This document shows, one piece after another, positions 10,488-22,797 of a DNA stretch of 64,000 nt (positions are counted from its first letter, which is position 1; the number at the start of each line of letters is the position of its first letter). Made by a program: the position numbers and the translations under genes. The stretch covers positions 7,874,001 to 7,938,000 of the forward strand of contig JBHGNT010000001.1 of NCBI GenBank assembly GCA_043228905.1, given 5' to 3'. Source of the stretch: Azolla caroliniana. Lineage: Eukaryota > Polypodiophyta. The notes beneath the pieces are model-generated. The model was given only the letters and a program-made list of their open reading frames with translations, made no database searches and was not told the DNA's origin.

Positions 10488-11099
10488 CTAGTCGTCGTGA
10501 CGCTTCTTGAACGCTTTGATCCGCTTCCCAGCTACCGGTATCACCATTCTCATGCCGTCGAGTTCCGCTAGATGGTACGTCCCATTGTCGTTGACGCTTT
10601 GTACCACGTAAGGCCCGAACCACCTTCTTGTGAACTTCTGTGTCGCTCGGTGCTGGTTGTCGAGGCTGCTGTCGTAGACTAGCACCCAATCGCCTTCCTC
10701 AATCTTCTTTGGTCGGAGCCGGTGCGTCCGGTCGAACCGGGCTTTGTTCCTCGTCCTTGCCACCCGAAGCTTTTCTGCAGCTTGCTCCACGTCCTCTGGT
10801 CTTCGCTCGAGCTGTCGTATGCGCGCCGCCAACAGTTCCTCCCGGCTCATCTCGTCTTTCCAGTCCACGGTTGCCCATTAGGAGATCGTGCGTTCCATCG
10901 GCATGATCGGCTTCTGCCCGAACATGAGCTCTGCCGGCATGAATCCGGTTACTGAACTGTGCGTAGTTCGGTCAGCCCACAACGCGTAAGGCAGCAGCCG
11001 CGGCCAGTTCCCGACTTGCCCTCCGCATGCCCGAACTAACGCCTTGACGATCGGTCCGTGTCCGCGCTCCACCTTCCCATTCGCCTCCGGATTGTACAC
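10488..11099 (-). pseudogene. Gypsy A1 integrase, C-terminal part
   Basis: Read on the minus strand from 11099: catalytic E segment (NPEANGKVERGHG), integrase core end (WPRLLPYALWADRTTHSS), an in-frame TAA near 10878, then 126 open codons (10868-10488) with the GPY/F module (RRWFGPYVVQ). The part carrying the HHCC finger and first two aspartates lies at 17732-18100, on the other side of A2. A2 therefore split the integrase between the second D and the E. Confidence 0.85.
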
Positions 11100-11747
11100 T
11101 GTCGAGGTATTCCTCGCGGATGCGTGGAATGAGGCGGGACCTCGGGGGTCTTGTACCGAAGAGCAACAACGAAAGGAGAAAGGGAAGGGACCCACTACGT
11201 GCAAGCGTAGATCCACAGGGACACGACCCTTCGACACGAAGACGCGAGCGGGGAAACCAACACAGAGAGGCACAAAGGTATGTAAATATATATTGACAGA
11301 GACAAACAACAAGAAGCACGAAGTCGGTTACAACCGAACAGGCCGGCGAACAGATGCCGATGCCTGTTTGCAAACGCTCAGAAGGAAAGGAGTAGGTTGG
11401 AGGTGCTGCCGGAAGCACTCGGGCATTCCTCAGAGCAGCGCGAGCCTCCCGAAAACCTGCACAAAAAGAAGCTACGGAGAGTATGGAAGAGAGAGAAGCC
11501 TTCGACCGACAACCCGACAACACTTCGTCCCCTCTAACCGCGATCCCTTTCCTCTTCCCTGTCTCCCTCCTTTTATAGCCAAGAAAGGAGCCGTTTCCCA
11601 TTAACTTCCTACCTACCGAATCTACCTACCTAGGATCTTCTATGTACCTAATTCTCTCTTTGTACAACATAAGACGTACGTGCATGAAGAGCCGGTTCCT
11701 AAGCTCCGGTGCACCGATTCCGCTTGTGGACGGTTTTCTTCACGGCA
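11100..11747 (-). repeat. 3' LTR of gypsy A2
   Basis: Starts TGTCGAGG and ends CACGGCA on the plus strand; one change from the CACGACA end of the sister LTRs. A minus-strand purine tract (AGGTGGGGGCGGA) lies just right of it. Confidence 0.9.
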
Positions 11748-11823
11748 TCCGCCCCCACCTAACCGCGCATCCACCGGCATGCGCCAAATTGAGTTGGGAT
11801 GGAGAAAACCGGTCCAGCCTTCA

Positions 11824-14785
11824 TTACCCGCCCGTCGGTTCTTCCTCGGTTTCGGATCGTTCGTCGTCGCGGTCCAGGTTAACCGGATCCGGCTCGTCGT
11901 CGTGTTGCTTCTTGAACGCTTTGATCCGTTTCCCAGCTACCGGTATCGCTATTCTCGTGCCGTCGAGTTCCGCTAGACGGTACGTCCCGTTGTCGTTGGC
12001 GCTTTGTACCACGTAAGGCCCGAACCACCTTCTTGCGAACTTCCGTGTCGCTCGGTGCTGGTTGTCGAGGCTGCTGCCGTAGACTAGCACCCAGTCTCCT
12101 TCCTCAATCTTTTTCGGTCGGAGCCGGTGCGTCCGGTCGAACCGGGCTTTGTTACTCGTCCTTGCCACCCGAAGCTTTCCTGCAGCCTGCTCCACGTCCT
12201 CCGGTCTTCGCTCGAGCTATCGTATACGCGCCGCCAACAGTTCCTCTCGGCTCATCTCGTCTTTCCAGTCCACGGTTGCCCACGAGGAGATCGTATGTTC
12301 CATCGGCATGATCGGCTTCTGCCCAAACATGAGCTCTGCCGGCATGAATCCGGTTACCGAACTGTGCGTAGTTTGGTCAACCCACAACGCGTAAGGCAGC
12401 AGCCGCGGCCAGTTCCCGACTTGACCTCCGCATGCCCGAACTAACGCCTTGACGATCGGTCCGTGTCCGCGCTCCACCTTTCCATTCGCCTCCGGATTGT
12501 ACGCAATGGTAAGCGAGAGCTTGACTCCTAGCCGGTCGAATAGCTCCTCGGCCTCTTCGGCGTCCAACTCCCCGCGATCAGCCACGATCTTCTCGATGCA
12601 CCCGTACCGGCATATCACGTCCTCGATCAGGAACCGACATACGGCTGCGGTAGTTTTGTTCTGAAGAGCTCGGCCTTCCACCTGGTTCGTCAGATCTTCC
12701 CAAGCCAGGACCAGATACCGCATCTGTCCTACCCCCATCGGCATCGTCACCAGGTCTACCATCCATTTGAAGTGGATGGTCGGCGGGTACGTAGGGTGAA
12801 GCCCGTCCCGATGTCGGACTACGGAGTGTATCTGACAGCTCTCGCAAGTTGTCACGAACCGATGCACGTCCCGGTACAGTCCCGGCCACCAATACTTCCC
12901 CTTTATCTTCTCGAACGTGGCCCACGTTCCACCGTCTCCAGCCCAAGGGCTCTCGTGGTAGGCCGTCAGCAGCTCCTCCTGTTCTTCCTTCATTGCCACC
13001 ACCCGGAGCGGGACGCCGCTCCTCTTCTTCGGGTGCTTCCATAAGTATCCGTCCCGGAGACAGAATCGGTATGCTTTCTTCCGGATCCGGTTAGTCTCGT
13101 CCTTCGTCCATGACGCATCTGGCGTCATTGTCCTCAAGAAACCACCGATCTGAAGCCACTCGCCGTCGTACTTGCTCTCGTCAAAGCCGTTAAGTGCCAG
13201 AGTGCTCGTCCCATCGGTCGTCACGTACGCTGCCTCGAAGAAGTCCACCCCGACTTCTTCGTCCTCCGAAACCATGCCGCCCTCGTCATCAAACCTCGCC
13301 CTCGAAAGCATGTCGGCCATGGCGTTGTCCTTTCCGGAAATGTGTCGTATTTCCGGGTCCAGGGACTTGATGTTTGCTATCCACCTGAGCATCGCCAGGT
13401 CCGGTGTCGCGCATCCGGAAACCATGCCGAGAATTGGCAGGCAATCCGTCTCGATAATCACTTCCGTCCCGATCAGGTAGTCTTTGTCGGCCTTTACTGC
13501 CGAAACGATACCCCAGAGTTCGCGTTTAACCTGGGCGTACCCTCGTTGTCGCTCGCTGAGGACCTTTGCGCCGAATCTGATCGGGAACCTAATGCCGTCC
13601 TCGTTTTCTTGGTTGACGACCCAGCCGATCCCGGTCGGACTCGTATCCACCGTTATGTATACCGGGGTACCCTCTCGTAGACAGCCTTCCGGAGCGCCGG
13701 TGCTGCCGCAAGAGCTTCCTTCAGCTTCCGGACCGACTCCGTGTGCTCGTCTCGCCACTCGAATTTTCGCTCCTTCTTCAGCAACCCGTATAGCGGTTTC
13801 GCAACGTGGGCGTAATGCGGGATCCATATGTGGTAGAATGTGCATGCCCCCAGGAACCTCTGAACCTCCGTAACCGAGCTACAGTCGGTCTTCATCGCGG
13901 AGATGGCTTCTACTTTTGCCGGAGACGGCTTCCGGCCATAGGGTGCACAGAGGTGTCCGACCACCAGGATTTCTGATTGCCCGAAGGCCGATTTCTCCCC
14001 GGAGAAGGTGAGCCTCGCATCCTCTAACCTTTGTAGCACCTTCTCGCAGTCGTCGATGTGTGTTGCCACGAACTGCCGGCATCTGTCCGGCCCGAGTTTC
14101 CCATCCTTCTCTACCACCGGGCACCCTTTGATCGGGATGTCGTCTAGAAATGGCATGGTGATGTCCGGGATGCAATCCCTCAGTACCTTGTTCATTGCAT
14201 TCACCATGTGGACCACCAAGTTGGTCCCTCCTTGTGGCAGGGTACACATTCGCACTAGGCCTAGGGGAGTTCGCATCGTCGTAATGTCTCTGCTCTCCAC
14301 GGCTAGCTGGAACTGGTCGTACCCCAAGTACAGATCTCCGACCGAGTAAATCGACCGCCCCCACCGATTTTGAGCTCCCGGAGCGTCCCGTCGGTGAAGG
14401 TATGTCCTATGCAGGCCGGATCTCGCAAACTTGGGTCCGACGCAACCCCTCTGATTCGGCACTCGCTGCCCTCCGGTAAGGGTGCCGCGACTGGCCTTAC
14501 CTTCCGGTCCACAGTCTTGTACTTCGTGCTAACTCGGGCCGTCCGATCCGATCGGAGCCCCTGACAGAAGTTCGCGATGACTTCGTACATCTCTTCGGAA
14601 CATACCAGTATCGTCCGGTCTTCGTTAAGGTCTTCTTCGGCTACCTTCCTCAGCATCCCCAAGGTGTCGTCGAAGGAGACCGCCTCCACGGCTCCGCTGA
14701 TTTCCTCGTCCGGGCCGAGAACTCCGCACGCTTGAAATCGCTCTTCCGCCCTTCCCTTTTCTCGGCCAACGATGCCGACTATCAT
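11824..14785 (-). pseudogene. Gypsy A2 pol (RT, RNase H, integrase), with an RT deletion
   Basis: Minus strand, from 14785: a pre-RT segment (KYKTVDRKVRPVAAPL, then IGHTFTDGTLRELKIG), then RT from about 14360 (SVGDLYLGYDQFQL, MRTPLGLVRMC, FLDDIPIKG), RNase H and an integrase that is nearly open down to 11824. Compared with A1 (19567-19964), about 400 bp are missing at 14345-14355, removing the RT fingers including PKKNG. The junction sits at a short repeat of the type CGACC/AACCG. The integrase frame (13845-12217) ends near the GPY/F linker, and the last 124 codons follow at 12195-11824. The catalytic RT box is FLDD rather than Y-x-D-D. Confidence 0.82.
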
Positions 14786-15066
14786 ACACCCTCCATTGTT
14801 GGAGAAGCAAAATTTTTTACTTATCGTACAGGGTTTCTTCGGTTTCGGTTCTATCGTACAACTGTGGGGTCTTTCCCGAGTGTCCGGGCTGTCTCGGCCC
14901 CACGCCTCGGCAGCCCTCTCTAAACATCCCCCCGGTTCTTGCCACCGAGGGATTCACGGTTTTGCTCGTGGTTCGGTCGTATCGTCAGAAATTGGACCGA
15001 ATGGCGCCCGTCCTGGCTTTTGACCCTCGCGTAGGCCAAACCGTTGTCCAGCACATTAGTCTCCAT

Positions 15067-15321
15067 TCACGCCACCGTGATGTATGGTTCCCCTAATATG
15101 ACCGGGTGCGAGGACATCTCCTGTACGAAGAAGTGCTGGTCAATCTCGACGTCGCCGATCTTGACTCGCACGTTCAGGCAGGCCCCGTGCAGTTCCTCGG
15201 TGGCGCGCGTCCCCGCCCGTATCTTCCACCCGTGCTTGGTGTTGATCGGCCACTTTCCCTTCTTATAGAAGTCCATGGACATTAGGTTTATTACCGAACC
15301 GTGGTCCACCAGTGCCACCAC
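15067..15321 (-). pseudogene. Gypsy A2 aspartic protease
   Basis: 84 codons containing VALVDHGSVINLMSMDF near the N-terminus, the expected position of the retropepsin active site, here D-H-G instead of D-T/S-G, and VILGEPYITVA at the end. A1 carries the same D-H-G, so the variant belongs to the family. The frame ends in a TGA where A1 has arginine (VA-R-MET), another likely CGA to TGA change. It also lacks a join to gag because of a TAG at about 15371-15373. Confidence 0.75.
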
Positions 15322-15372
15322 CGGTTCCTGAACATCTCCGATCTTTACCGGGGTCTCCGTGGTCGCTCGGGC

Positions 15373-17080
15373 CTAGTGTGGCCTCGAAAAGTGGCTCTCC
15401 GCCCACTCATCTTCCAGCGCCAAGTCGTCGATGTGTGTCGTCCGCACCTCCACCGGTCTTTCCGGTTCCGTCTGCGTCGACAGCCTCTTCCGTTTCACCA
15501 AGTCCACAATGGAGTTGTGGAACTCCTTCTTGGCGATCCCTAGCACCTCCCGTAATGACAGCTCCACTTTGATGTCGAGGATCCATTCTTCTAGGACCTT
15601 TCGGAGGTCCGCGGTCCTTTGTATTTCCGTCCCCAGTCGGTATCCGCCCTTCCTGGGGTTATCTTGCGCGCTGGACCCATCGGCTTCGTTCCATCGTTGC
15701 CCGAATCGGGTCTCGTATCGTTGCGAGGGCTCGGCCGCTCCGGCTTTCCCCACTCGTTTGTCCTCTACCAGAGCCTCGTAGTTCCGGCAGGCGGCTTCTA
15801 CGAAGCCCGTCTTTTCCTCGACCGGGTCGCTCCACCCGGTTATTTCCCGGACCCGTCTCTCGGCGTGGTCCGCTTCATCTTTCCTCAGCCGTGCATCGGC
15901 GAGGCCTTCCAGCATTGCCGACCAGAACCCGTCCTTGCTCTCCTTCCGGGCCTCGCTGCCTCCGACCCGAATACCGGCTGACGCCGAGTAGTGGATGGCC
16001 TCCACGTGTTGGTCCACTGCCTCTTCCATCAGTCTCTTCATACCTCCTCGCCCGTCGTTTCGGTTTAGGGCCCTTCTGGTATCGCCGGTGTGCACCCGGC
16101 CTTCCCATAGGTACACCACCCGGTTCCTCAACGCCTCTGCGAAATCGCCGCAGTCCTTCTGAATATGGCCGACCGCGTCGCACCACATGCACCTGTTCCC
16201 GGCTGCCGGCCGTCGGTCACGAGCCGGTTCGCCGCCTTCCCTTCGAGCCTGGGCGATCTGGAGAGTCTTTATCGCCCGCGTCAACTCCTCCAGCGCTGCT
16301 CCTCCGGACGAGCCATTGACCATGCCGGTCGAAGCCGAACCGGTTTTGAGCCACTCCCGGGTCTCTTCCCTTCGCCCTTGCGGTGCCGGTTCAAGCCTCC
16401 TTGCTGTGACCGATCACGGACCGGCCGCCCCGTTATCAGCCCATTCTCACCGTTTGTCGAAACGGCCACAGACTCTCTTAACCGCAGCCCAGTCGGTCGT
16501 CAGCTCGTCTTCGGTTTCCAGCAAGGAGCCGACTTGATCCCGGTCCCGCTCGTCCACCGACTTGACGAATAGTAGGACCCGGCTCGTATCTAGAACGGTT
16601 CGATCAAGCACCGAAAGGCACGCAAAGCGTTCCTCAAACTCCCGGAGGAGTGCCGACGCGTTTCTTCCCTTGCCGGGGGACTCCACCCATTCCATGAAGT
16701 CCCGTTTCGAAAGCCGGAGCGCGTCGTCCAGCCCGTATTTCTCTAGGAGTCGGCCTTCGAACTCCTCCTAGGTACGGCTCTCTGCCCGTACCTCGAGCAC
16801 CTCCCCGTGGATGCTCGGCATCGCCACTCGAGGGAACCCGGCAAGACGCCTCTCTTCCGGAATGTCCCGCATCAGCTTTTCTGCCCCGTAGAACGCCAAA
16901 TACTTCGTGGCATCCTTTCAGCTGAACCGGCTGATCGTACCGACGACCACCTCAATGGTTCTGTCGAGGGCGCCGGTGCCCTCCCGTGCGCTCAATATCC
17001 GATCCACGGCCGAAGCCATGGCCTCTGCAAGATCCGACCCCTTCATCTTCTGCTCTTTTGCCGCTTCGTTCACGTCGGGT
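15373..17080 (-). pseudogene. Gypsy A2 gag (broken)
   Basis: Minus strand from about 17080. The capsid-like part contains DLAEAMASAVDRILSA, KYLAFYGAEKLMRDIPEER and FEGRLLEKYGLDDALRLSK. The nucleocapsid part (16323-15373, 316 codons open) has the CCHC knuckle CMWCDAVGHIQKDC, then charged helical sequence (DDLALEDEWAES). In-frame stops occur after RFS, after RAESRT (TAG, shared with A1) and around 16440. The region is strongly GC-rich compared with the rest of the window. Confidence 0.75.
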
Positions 17081-17089
17081 TCACCAAGA

Positions 17090-17731
17090 TGTCGAGGTAT
17101 TCCTCGCGGATGCGTGGAATGAGGCGGGACCTCGGGGGTCTTGTACCGAAGAGCAACAGGGAAAGGAGAAAGGGAAGGGACCCACTACGTGCGAGCGTTG
17201 ATCCACAGGGACACGGCCCTTCGACACGAAGACGCGAGCGGGGAAACCAACACAGAGAGGCACAAAGGTATGTAAATATATATTGACAGAGACAAACAAC
17301 AAGAAGCACGAAATCGGTTACAACCGAACAGGCCGGCGAATACATGCCGATGCCTGTTCGCAAACGCTCAGAAGGAAAGGAGTAGGTTGGAGGTGCTGCC
17401 GAAAGCACTCGGGCATTCCTCAGAGCAGCGCGAGCCTCCCGAAAACCTGCACAGAAAGAAGCTACAGAGAGTATGGAAGAGAGAGAAGCCTTCGACCGAC
17501 AACCCGACAACACTTCGTCCCCTCTAACTGCGATCCCTTTCCTCTTCCCTGTCTCCCTCCTTTTATAGGCAAGAAAGGAGCCGTTTCCCATTAACTTCCT
17601 ACCTACCTAATCTACCCATCTAGGATCTTCTATGTACCTAATTCTCTCTTTGTACAACATAAGACGTACGTGCATGAAGAGCCGGTTCCTACGCTCCGGT
17701 TCACCGATTCCGCTTGTGGACGGTTTTCTTC
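17090..17731 (-). repeat. 5' LTR of gypsy A2
   Basis: 642 bp, missing the last six bases (ACGACA) on the plus-strand right side. To its left, on the minus strand, the sequence continues TCTTGGTGAACCCGACGTG, a plausible primer-binding site starting TGG. Confidence 0.9.
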
Positions 17732-20390
17732 CGCAGTGGTAAGCGAGAGCTTGACTCCTAGCCGGTCGAACAGTTCCTCGGCCTCTTCGGCGTCCAACTC
17801 CCCGCGATCATCCACGATCTTCCCGATGCACCCGTACCGGCATATCACGTCCTCGATCAGGAACCGACATACGGCCGCAGTCGTTTTGTTCTGAAGGGCT
17901 CGGCCTTCCACCTGGTTCATCAGATCCTCCCGAGCCAGGACCAGATACCGCATCTGTCCTACCCCCATCGGCATCGTCACCAGATCTACCATCCATTTGA
18001 AGTGGATGGTCGGAGGGTACGTAGGGTGAATCTCGTCCTGATGTCGGATTATGGAGTGCATCTGACAGCTCTCGCAAGTTGTCACGAACCGATGCACATC
18101 CCGGTACAGTCCCGGCTACCAGTACTTCCCCTTTATCTTCTCGAACGTGGCCCACGTTCCACGGTGTCCAGCCCAAGGGCTGTCGTGGTAGGCCGTCAGC
18201 AGCTCCTTCTGTTCTTCCTTCATTGCCACCACCCGGAGCGGGACTCCGTTCCTCTTCTTCGGGTGCTTCCATAAGTATCCGTCCCGGAGACAGAATCGGT
18301 ATGCTTTCTTCCGGATCCGGTTAGTCTCGTCCTTCGTCCATGACGCATCTGGCGTCATTGTCCTCAAGAAACCACCGATCTGAAGCCACTCGCCGTCGTA
18401 CTTGCTCTCGTCAAAGCCGTTAAGTGCCAGAGTGCTCGTCCCATCGGTCGTCACGTACGCCGCCTCGAAGAAGTCCACGCCAACTTCTTCGTCCTCCGAA
18501 ACCATGCCGCCCTCGAAAGCATGTCGGCCATGGTGTTGTCCTTTCCGGAAATGTGTCGTATTTCCGGGTCCCGGGACTTGATGTACGCTATCCACCTGAG
18601 CATCGCCAGGTCCGGTGTCGCGCATCCGGAAACCATGCCGAGAATTGGCAGGCAATCCGTCTTGATAATCACTTCTATCCCAATCAGGTAGTCTTTGTCG
18701 GCCTTTATTGCCGAAACGATACCCCAGAGTTTGCGTTTAACCTGGGCGTACCCTCGCTGTCGCTCACTGAGGACCTTTGCACCGAATCAGATCGGGAACC
18801 TAATGCCGTCCTCGTTTTCTTGGTTGACGACCCATCCGATCCCGGTCGGACTCGTATCCACCGTTATGTATACCGGGGTACCCTTCTCGTAGACAGCCTT
18901 CCGGAGCGCCGGTGCTGCCGCCTGAGCTTCCTTCAGCTTCCGGACTGACTCCGTGTGCTCGTTTCGCCACTCGAATTTTCGCCCCTTCTTCAGCAACCCG
19001 TATAGCGGCTCCACAACGTGGGCGTATTGCTGGATCCATATGTGGTAGAATGCGCATGCCCCCAGGAACCTCTGAACCTCCGTAACCGAGCTACAGTCGG
19101 TCTTCATCGCGGAGATGGCTTCTACTTTTGCCGGAGACGGCTTCCGGCCATAGGGTCCACAGAGGTGTCCGACCACCAGGATTTCTGATTGCCCGAAGGC
19201 CGATTTCTCCCCAGAGAAGGTGAGCCTCGCATCCTCTAACCTTTGTAGCACCTTCTCGCAGTCGTCGATGTGTGTTGCCACGAACTGCCGGCATCTGTCC
19301 GGCCCGAGTTTCCCATCCTTCTCTACCACCGGGCACCCTTTGATCGGGATGTCGTCTAGAAATGGCATGGTGATGTCCGGGATGCAATCCCTCAGTACCT
19401 TGTTCATTGCATTCACCATGTGGACCACCAAGTTGGTCCCTCCTTGTGGCAGGGTACACATTCGCACTAGGCCTAGGGGAGTTCGCATCGTCGTAATGTC
19501 TCTGCTCTCCACGGCTAGCTGGAACTGGTCGTACCCCAAGTACAGATCTCCGACCGAGTAAATCGACCTTCCGGCGAAGGCCTCAGCGAACTCGTCTATG
19601 GTCGGTCCGATTCCTACGTTCCGAATGGTCACTCTGTTGACGGGCTGCAGGTCTTGAATGAAGCGCAATGTTCCGTTTTTCTTTGGTACGGTAAACCACC
19701 GGTTCGAGTATGGGGCATTTGACGGTTAGAGAATGCCCATATCGACTTTCTGGCTCAATAGCTCCATCAAATTCGGGATGTGAGCTCTCGGTACTGGAAT
19801 CGGCTTGAGATTCCATGGTACATGCGGTACCGTGAATATCACCATCGGCTCCACGATTGTCGGGTCTACGCACCCGATCTCTTCCGGTGAGAATGCGAAG
19901 GCTTTCCCGTGCCTTTAGAGCATCCTCCGAAACCGGTCTTTTTCCGCCGGCAGTAGGAACCGCCCCCACCTATTTTGAGCTCCCGGAGCGTCCCGTCGGT
20001 GAAGGTGTGTCCTATGCGGACCGGATCTCGTAAGCTGGGGTCTGACACAACCCCTCTGATTCGGGACTCGCTGCCCTCCGGTAAGGGTGTCGCGATTGGC
20101 CTTACCTTCCGGTCCACAGTCTTGTATTTCGTGCTAACTCGGGCCGTCCGATCCGACCGGAGCCCCTGACTGAAGTTCGCGATGACTTCGTACATCTCTT
20201 CGGAACATACCGGTATCGTCCGGTCTTCGTTAAGGTCTTCTCCGGCTACCTTCCTCAGCATCCCCAAGGTGTCGTCGAAGGAGACCGCCTCCACGGCCCC
20301 GCTGATTTCCTCGTCCGGGCCGAGAACTCTGCACGCTCGAAGTCGCTCCTCCGCCCTTGCCCTTTCTCGGCCAACGATGCCGACTATCAT
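17732..20390 (-). pseudogene. Gypsy A1 pol (pre-RT, RT, RNase H, integrase N-terminal part)
   Basis: Minus strand from 20390: pre-RT (KYKTVDRKVRPIATPL), then an RT entry region (APYSNRWF, PKKNG, RFIQDLQPVNRVT) interrupted by an in-frame TAA near 19725. RT core follows (SVGDLYLGYDQFQL, FLDDIPIKG), then RNase H and the integrase HHCC finger and first two aspartates. A 19-bp deletion near 18515, between two copies of CGCCCTCG that flank it in A2, shifts the frame after the RNase H (LSRA). The gene is cut at 17732 by A2 and resumes at 11099. Between about 18790 and 19560 it is almost identical to A2. Confidence 0.83.
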
Positions 20391-20524
20391 ACACCCTCCG
20401 TTGTTGGAGAAGCAGAATTTTCTACCTATCGTACAAGGTTTCTTCGGTTTCGGTTCTATCGTACAGCTGTGGGGTCTTTCCCGAGTGTCCGGACTGTCTC
20501 GGCCCCACGCCTTGGCAGCCCTCT

Positions 20525-20926
20525 CTAAAAATCCTCTCGGTTCTCGCCACTGAGGGATTCGCGGTTTCGCTCGTGGTTCGGCCGCACCGTTAGAAATTGG
20601 ACCGAATGGCGCCCGTCCTGGCTTTTGACCCTCGCGTAGGCCGAACCGTTGTCCAGAACCTTGGTCTCCATTCGCGCCACCGTGATGTATGGTTCCCCTA
20701 ATATGACCGGGTGCGAGGACGTCTCCTGTACGAAGAAGTGCTGGTCAATCTCGACGTCGCCGATCTTGACTCGCACGTTCGGGCAGGCCCCGTGCAGTTC
20801 CTCGATGGCGCGCGTCGCCGCCCGTATCTTCCACCCGTGCTTGGTGTTGATCGGCCACGTTCCCTTCTTATGGAAGTCCATGGACATTAGGTTTATTTCT
20901 GAACCGTGGTCCACCAGTGCCACCAC
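20525..20926 (-). CDS. Gypsy A1 aspartic protease segment (133 aa)
   Basis: Open frame with VALVDHGSEINLMSMDFH at the N-terminus (retropepsin-like, D-H-G active site) and VILGEPYITVARMETKVLD further on. It lies in normal order between gag and pol but is separated from gag by a TAA near 20934. It is a domain of a polyprotein, not an independent gene. The D-H-G variant is shared with A2. Confidence 0.7.
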   Translation of the reverse strand: MVALVDHGSEINLMSMDFHKKGTWPINTKHGWKIRAATRAIEELHGACPNVRVKIGDVEIDQHFFVQETSSHPVILGEPYITVARMETKVLDNGSAYARVKSQDGRHSVQFLTVRPNHERNRESLSGENREDF

Positions 20927-20932
20927 CGGTTC

Positions 20933-22790
20933 CTAAACACCTCCGATCCTTACCGGGGTCTCCGTGGTCGCTCGGGCCCAGTGTGGCCTCGAATAGTGGC
21001 TCTCCGCCCACTCATCTTCCAGCGCCAAGTCGTCGATGTGCGTCGTCCGCACCTCCACCGGTCTTTCCGGTTCCGTCTCCGTTGACAGCCTCTTCCGCTT
21101 CACCAAGTCCACAATGGAATCGTGGAACTCCTTCTTAGCGATCCCTAGCACCTCCCGCAATGACAGCTCCACTTTGCTGTCGAGGATCCGTTCTTCTAGG
21201 ACCTTTCGTAGGTCCGTGGCCCTTTCTATTTTCGTCCCCAGTTGGTATCCGCCCTTCCTGGGGTTATCTTGCGCGCTGGACCCACCGGCTTCGTTCCGTC
21301 GTTGCCCGAATTGGGTCTCGTATCGTTGTGAGGGCCCGGCCGCTCCGGCTTTCCCCACTTGTTTGTCCTCTACCAGAGCCTCGTAGTTTCGGCAGGCGGC
21401 TTCTACGAAGCCCGTCTTTTCCTCGACCGGGTCGCTCCACCCGGTTATTTCCCGAACCCGTCTCTCAGCGCGGTCCGCTTCATCTTTCCTCAGTTGTGCG
21501 CCGGCGAGGCTTTCCATCATTGCCGACCAGAATCCGTCTTTGCTCTCCTTTCAGGCCTCGCTGCCCCCGACCCGAATGCCGGCCGACCCCGAGTAGTGGA
21601 TGGCCTCCACGTGTCGGGCCGCTGCCTCTTCCATCAGTCTCTTCATACCTCCTCACCCGTCGTTTCGGTTTAGGGCCCTTCTGGTGTGCACCCGGCCTTC
21701 CCACAGGTACACCACCCGGTTCCTCAACGCCTCTGCGAAATCGCCGCAGTCCTTCCGGATGTGGCCGACCTCGTCGCACCACATGCACCTGTTCCCTACT
21801 GCCGGCCGTCGGTCACGAGCCAGTTCGCCGCCTTCCCTTCGGGTCTGGGCGATCTGGAGATCCTTTATCGCCCGCGTCAACTCCTCCAGCGTTGCTCCTC
21901 CGGACGAGTCATTGACCATGCCGGCCGGAGCCGAACCGGTTTCGAGCCACTCCCGGGTCTCTGCCCTTCGCCCTTGCGGTGCCGGTTCAAGCCTCCTTGC
22001 TATGACAGAGCCCGCACCGCCCGCCCTATTGTCAGCCCATTCTCTCCGTTTGTCGAAACGACCACAGACTCTCTTAACCGCAGCCCTTGCGGTGCCGGTT
22101 CAAGCCTCCTTGCTATGACAGAGCCCGCACCGGCCGCCCTATTGTCAGCCCATTCTCTCCGTTTGTCGAAACGACCACAGACTCTCTTAACCGCAGCCCA
22201 GTCGGTCGTCAGCCCTTCTTCGGTTTCTAGCAAGGAGCCGACTTGATCCCGGTCCCGCTCGTCCACCAACTTGACGAACAATACGACCCGGCTCGTATCC
22301 AGAACGGTTCGGTCAAGCGCCGAAAGGCGCGCAAAGCGCTCCTCAAACTCCCGGAGGAGTACCGACGCGTTTCTTCCCTTGCCGGGGACTCCACCCATTC
22401 CATGAAGTCCCGTTTCGAAAGCCGGAGCGCGTTGTCCAGCCCGTATTTTTCTAGGAGTCGGCCTTCGAACTCCTCCTAGGTACGGCTCTCCGCCCGTACC
22501 TCGAGCACCTCCGAATGGATGCTCGGCATCGCCACTGGAGGGAACCCGGTAAGACGCCTCTCTTCCGGAATGTCCCGCATCATCATTTCCGCCCCGTAGG
22601 ACGCCAAATACTTCGAGGCATCCTTCCCGCTTAACCGGCCGATCGTACCGATGACCACGTCAATGGCTCTGTCGAGGGCGCCGGTGCCCTCGCGTGCGCT
22701 CAATATCCGATCCACGGCCGAAGCCATGGCCTCCGCAAGATCCGACCCCTTCATCTTTTGCTCTTCTGCCGCCTCCTTCATGTCGGGTTC
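20933..22790 (-). pseudogene. Gypsy A1 gag (broken)
   Basis: Minus strand from about 22790: capsid-like sequence (DRILSAREGTGALDRAID, KYLASYGAEMMMRDIPEER), a TAG after RAESRT at about 22478, then FEGRLLEKYGL. It continues through a region disrupted by a 113-bp tandem duplication (21974-22199). The nucleocapsid knuckle CMWCDEVGHIRKDC (about 21770) and a long helical charged tail (21520-20933) follow. Further stops occur near 21653 and 21553. Confidence 0.75.
21974..22199. repeat. 113-bp tandem duplication inside A1 gag
   Basis: Two copies, 21974-22086 and 22087-22199, differ at one base (CACCGCCCG against CACCGGCCG). A2 has a single copy at the same place. 113 is not a multiple of three, so it shifts the gag frame. 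It is a recent private event in A1. Confidence 0.92.
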
Positions 22791-22797
22791 ACCAAGA

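Larger units (their letters stand above)
11100..17731 (-). mobile_element. Ty3/gypsy element A2, nested in A1
   Basis: LTRs at 11100-11747 and 17090-17731 bound gag, protease and pol on the minus strand (6632 bp). The uninterrupted homologous site elsewhere reads TTGTACGCA...GGTAAG. Here the left flank is GTACAC (probably a mutated ACGC duplication, 11096-11099). The right LTR lacks its last six bases and runs into CGCAGTGG, indicating a small deletion over the right junction. By hand count the LTRs differ at about 19 of 642 positions, more than the pair of the host A1. Confidence 0.9.

Noticed and set aside
12127-13873. Long plus-strand open frames over gypsy A1/A2
   Set aside because: Antisense shadows of the GC-rich minus-strand pol and gag; the minus-strand frames carry all recognisable motifs.
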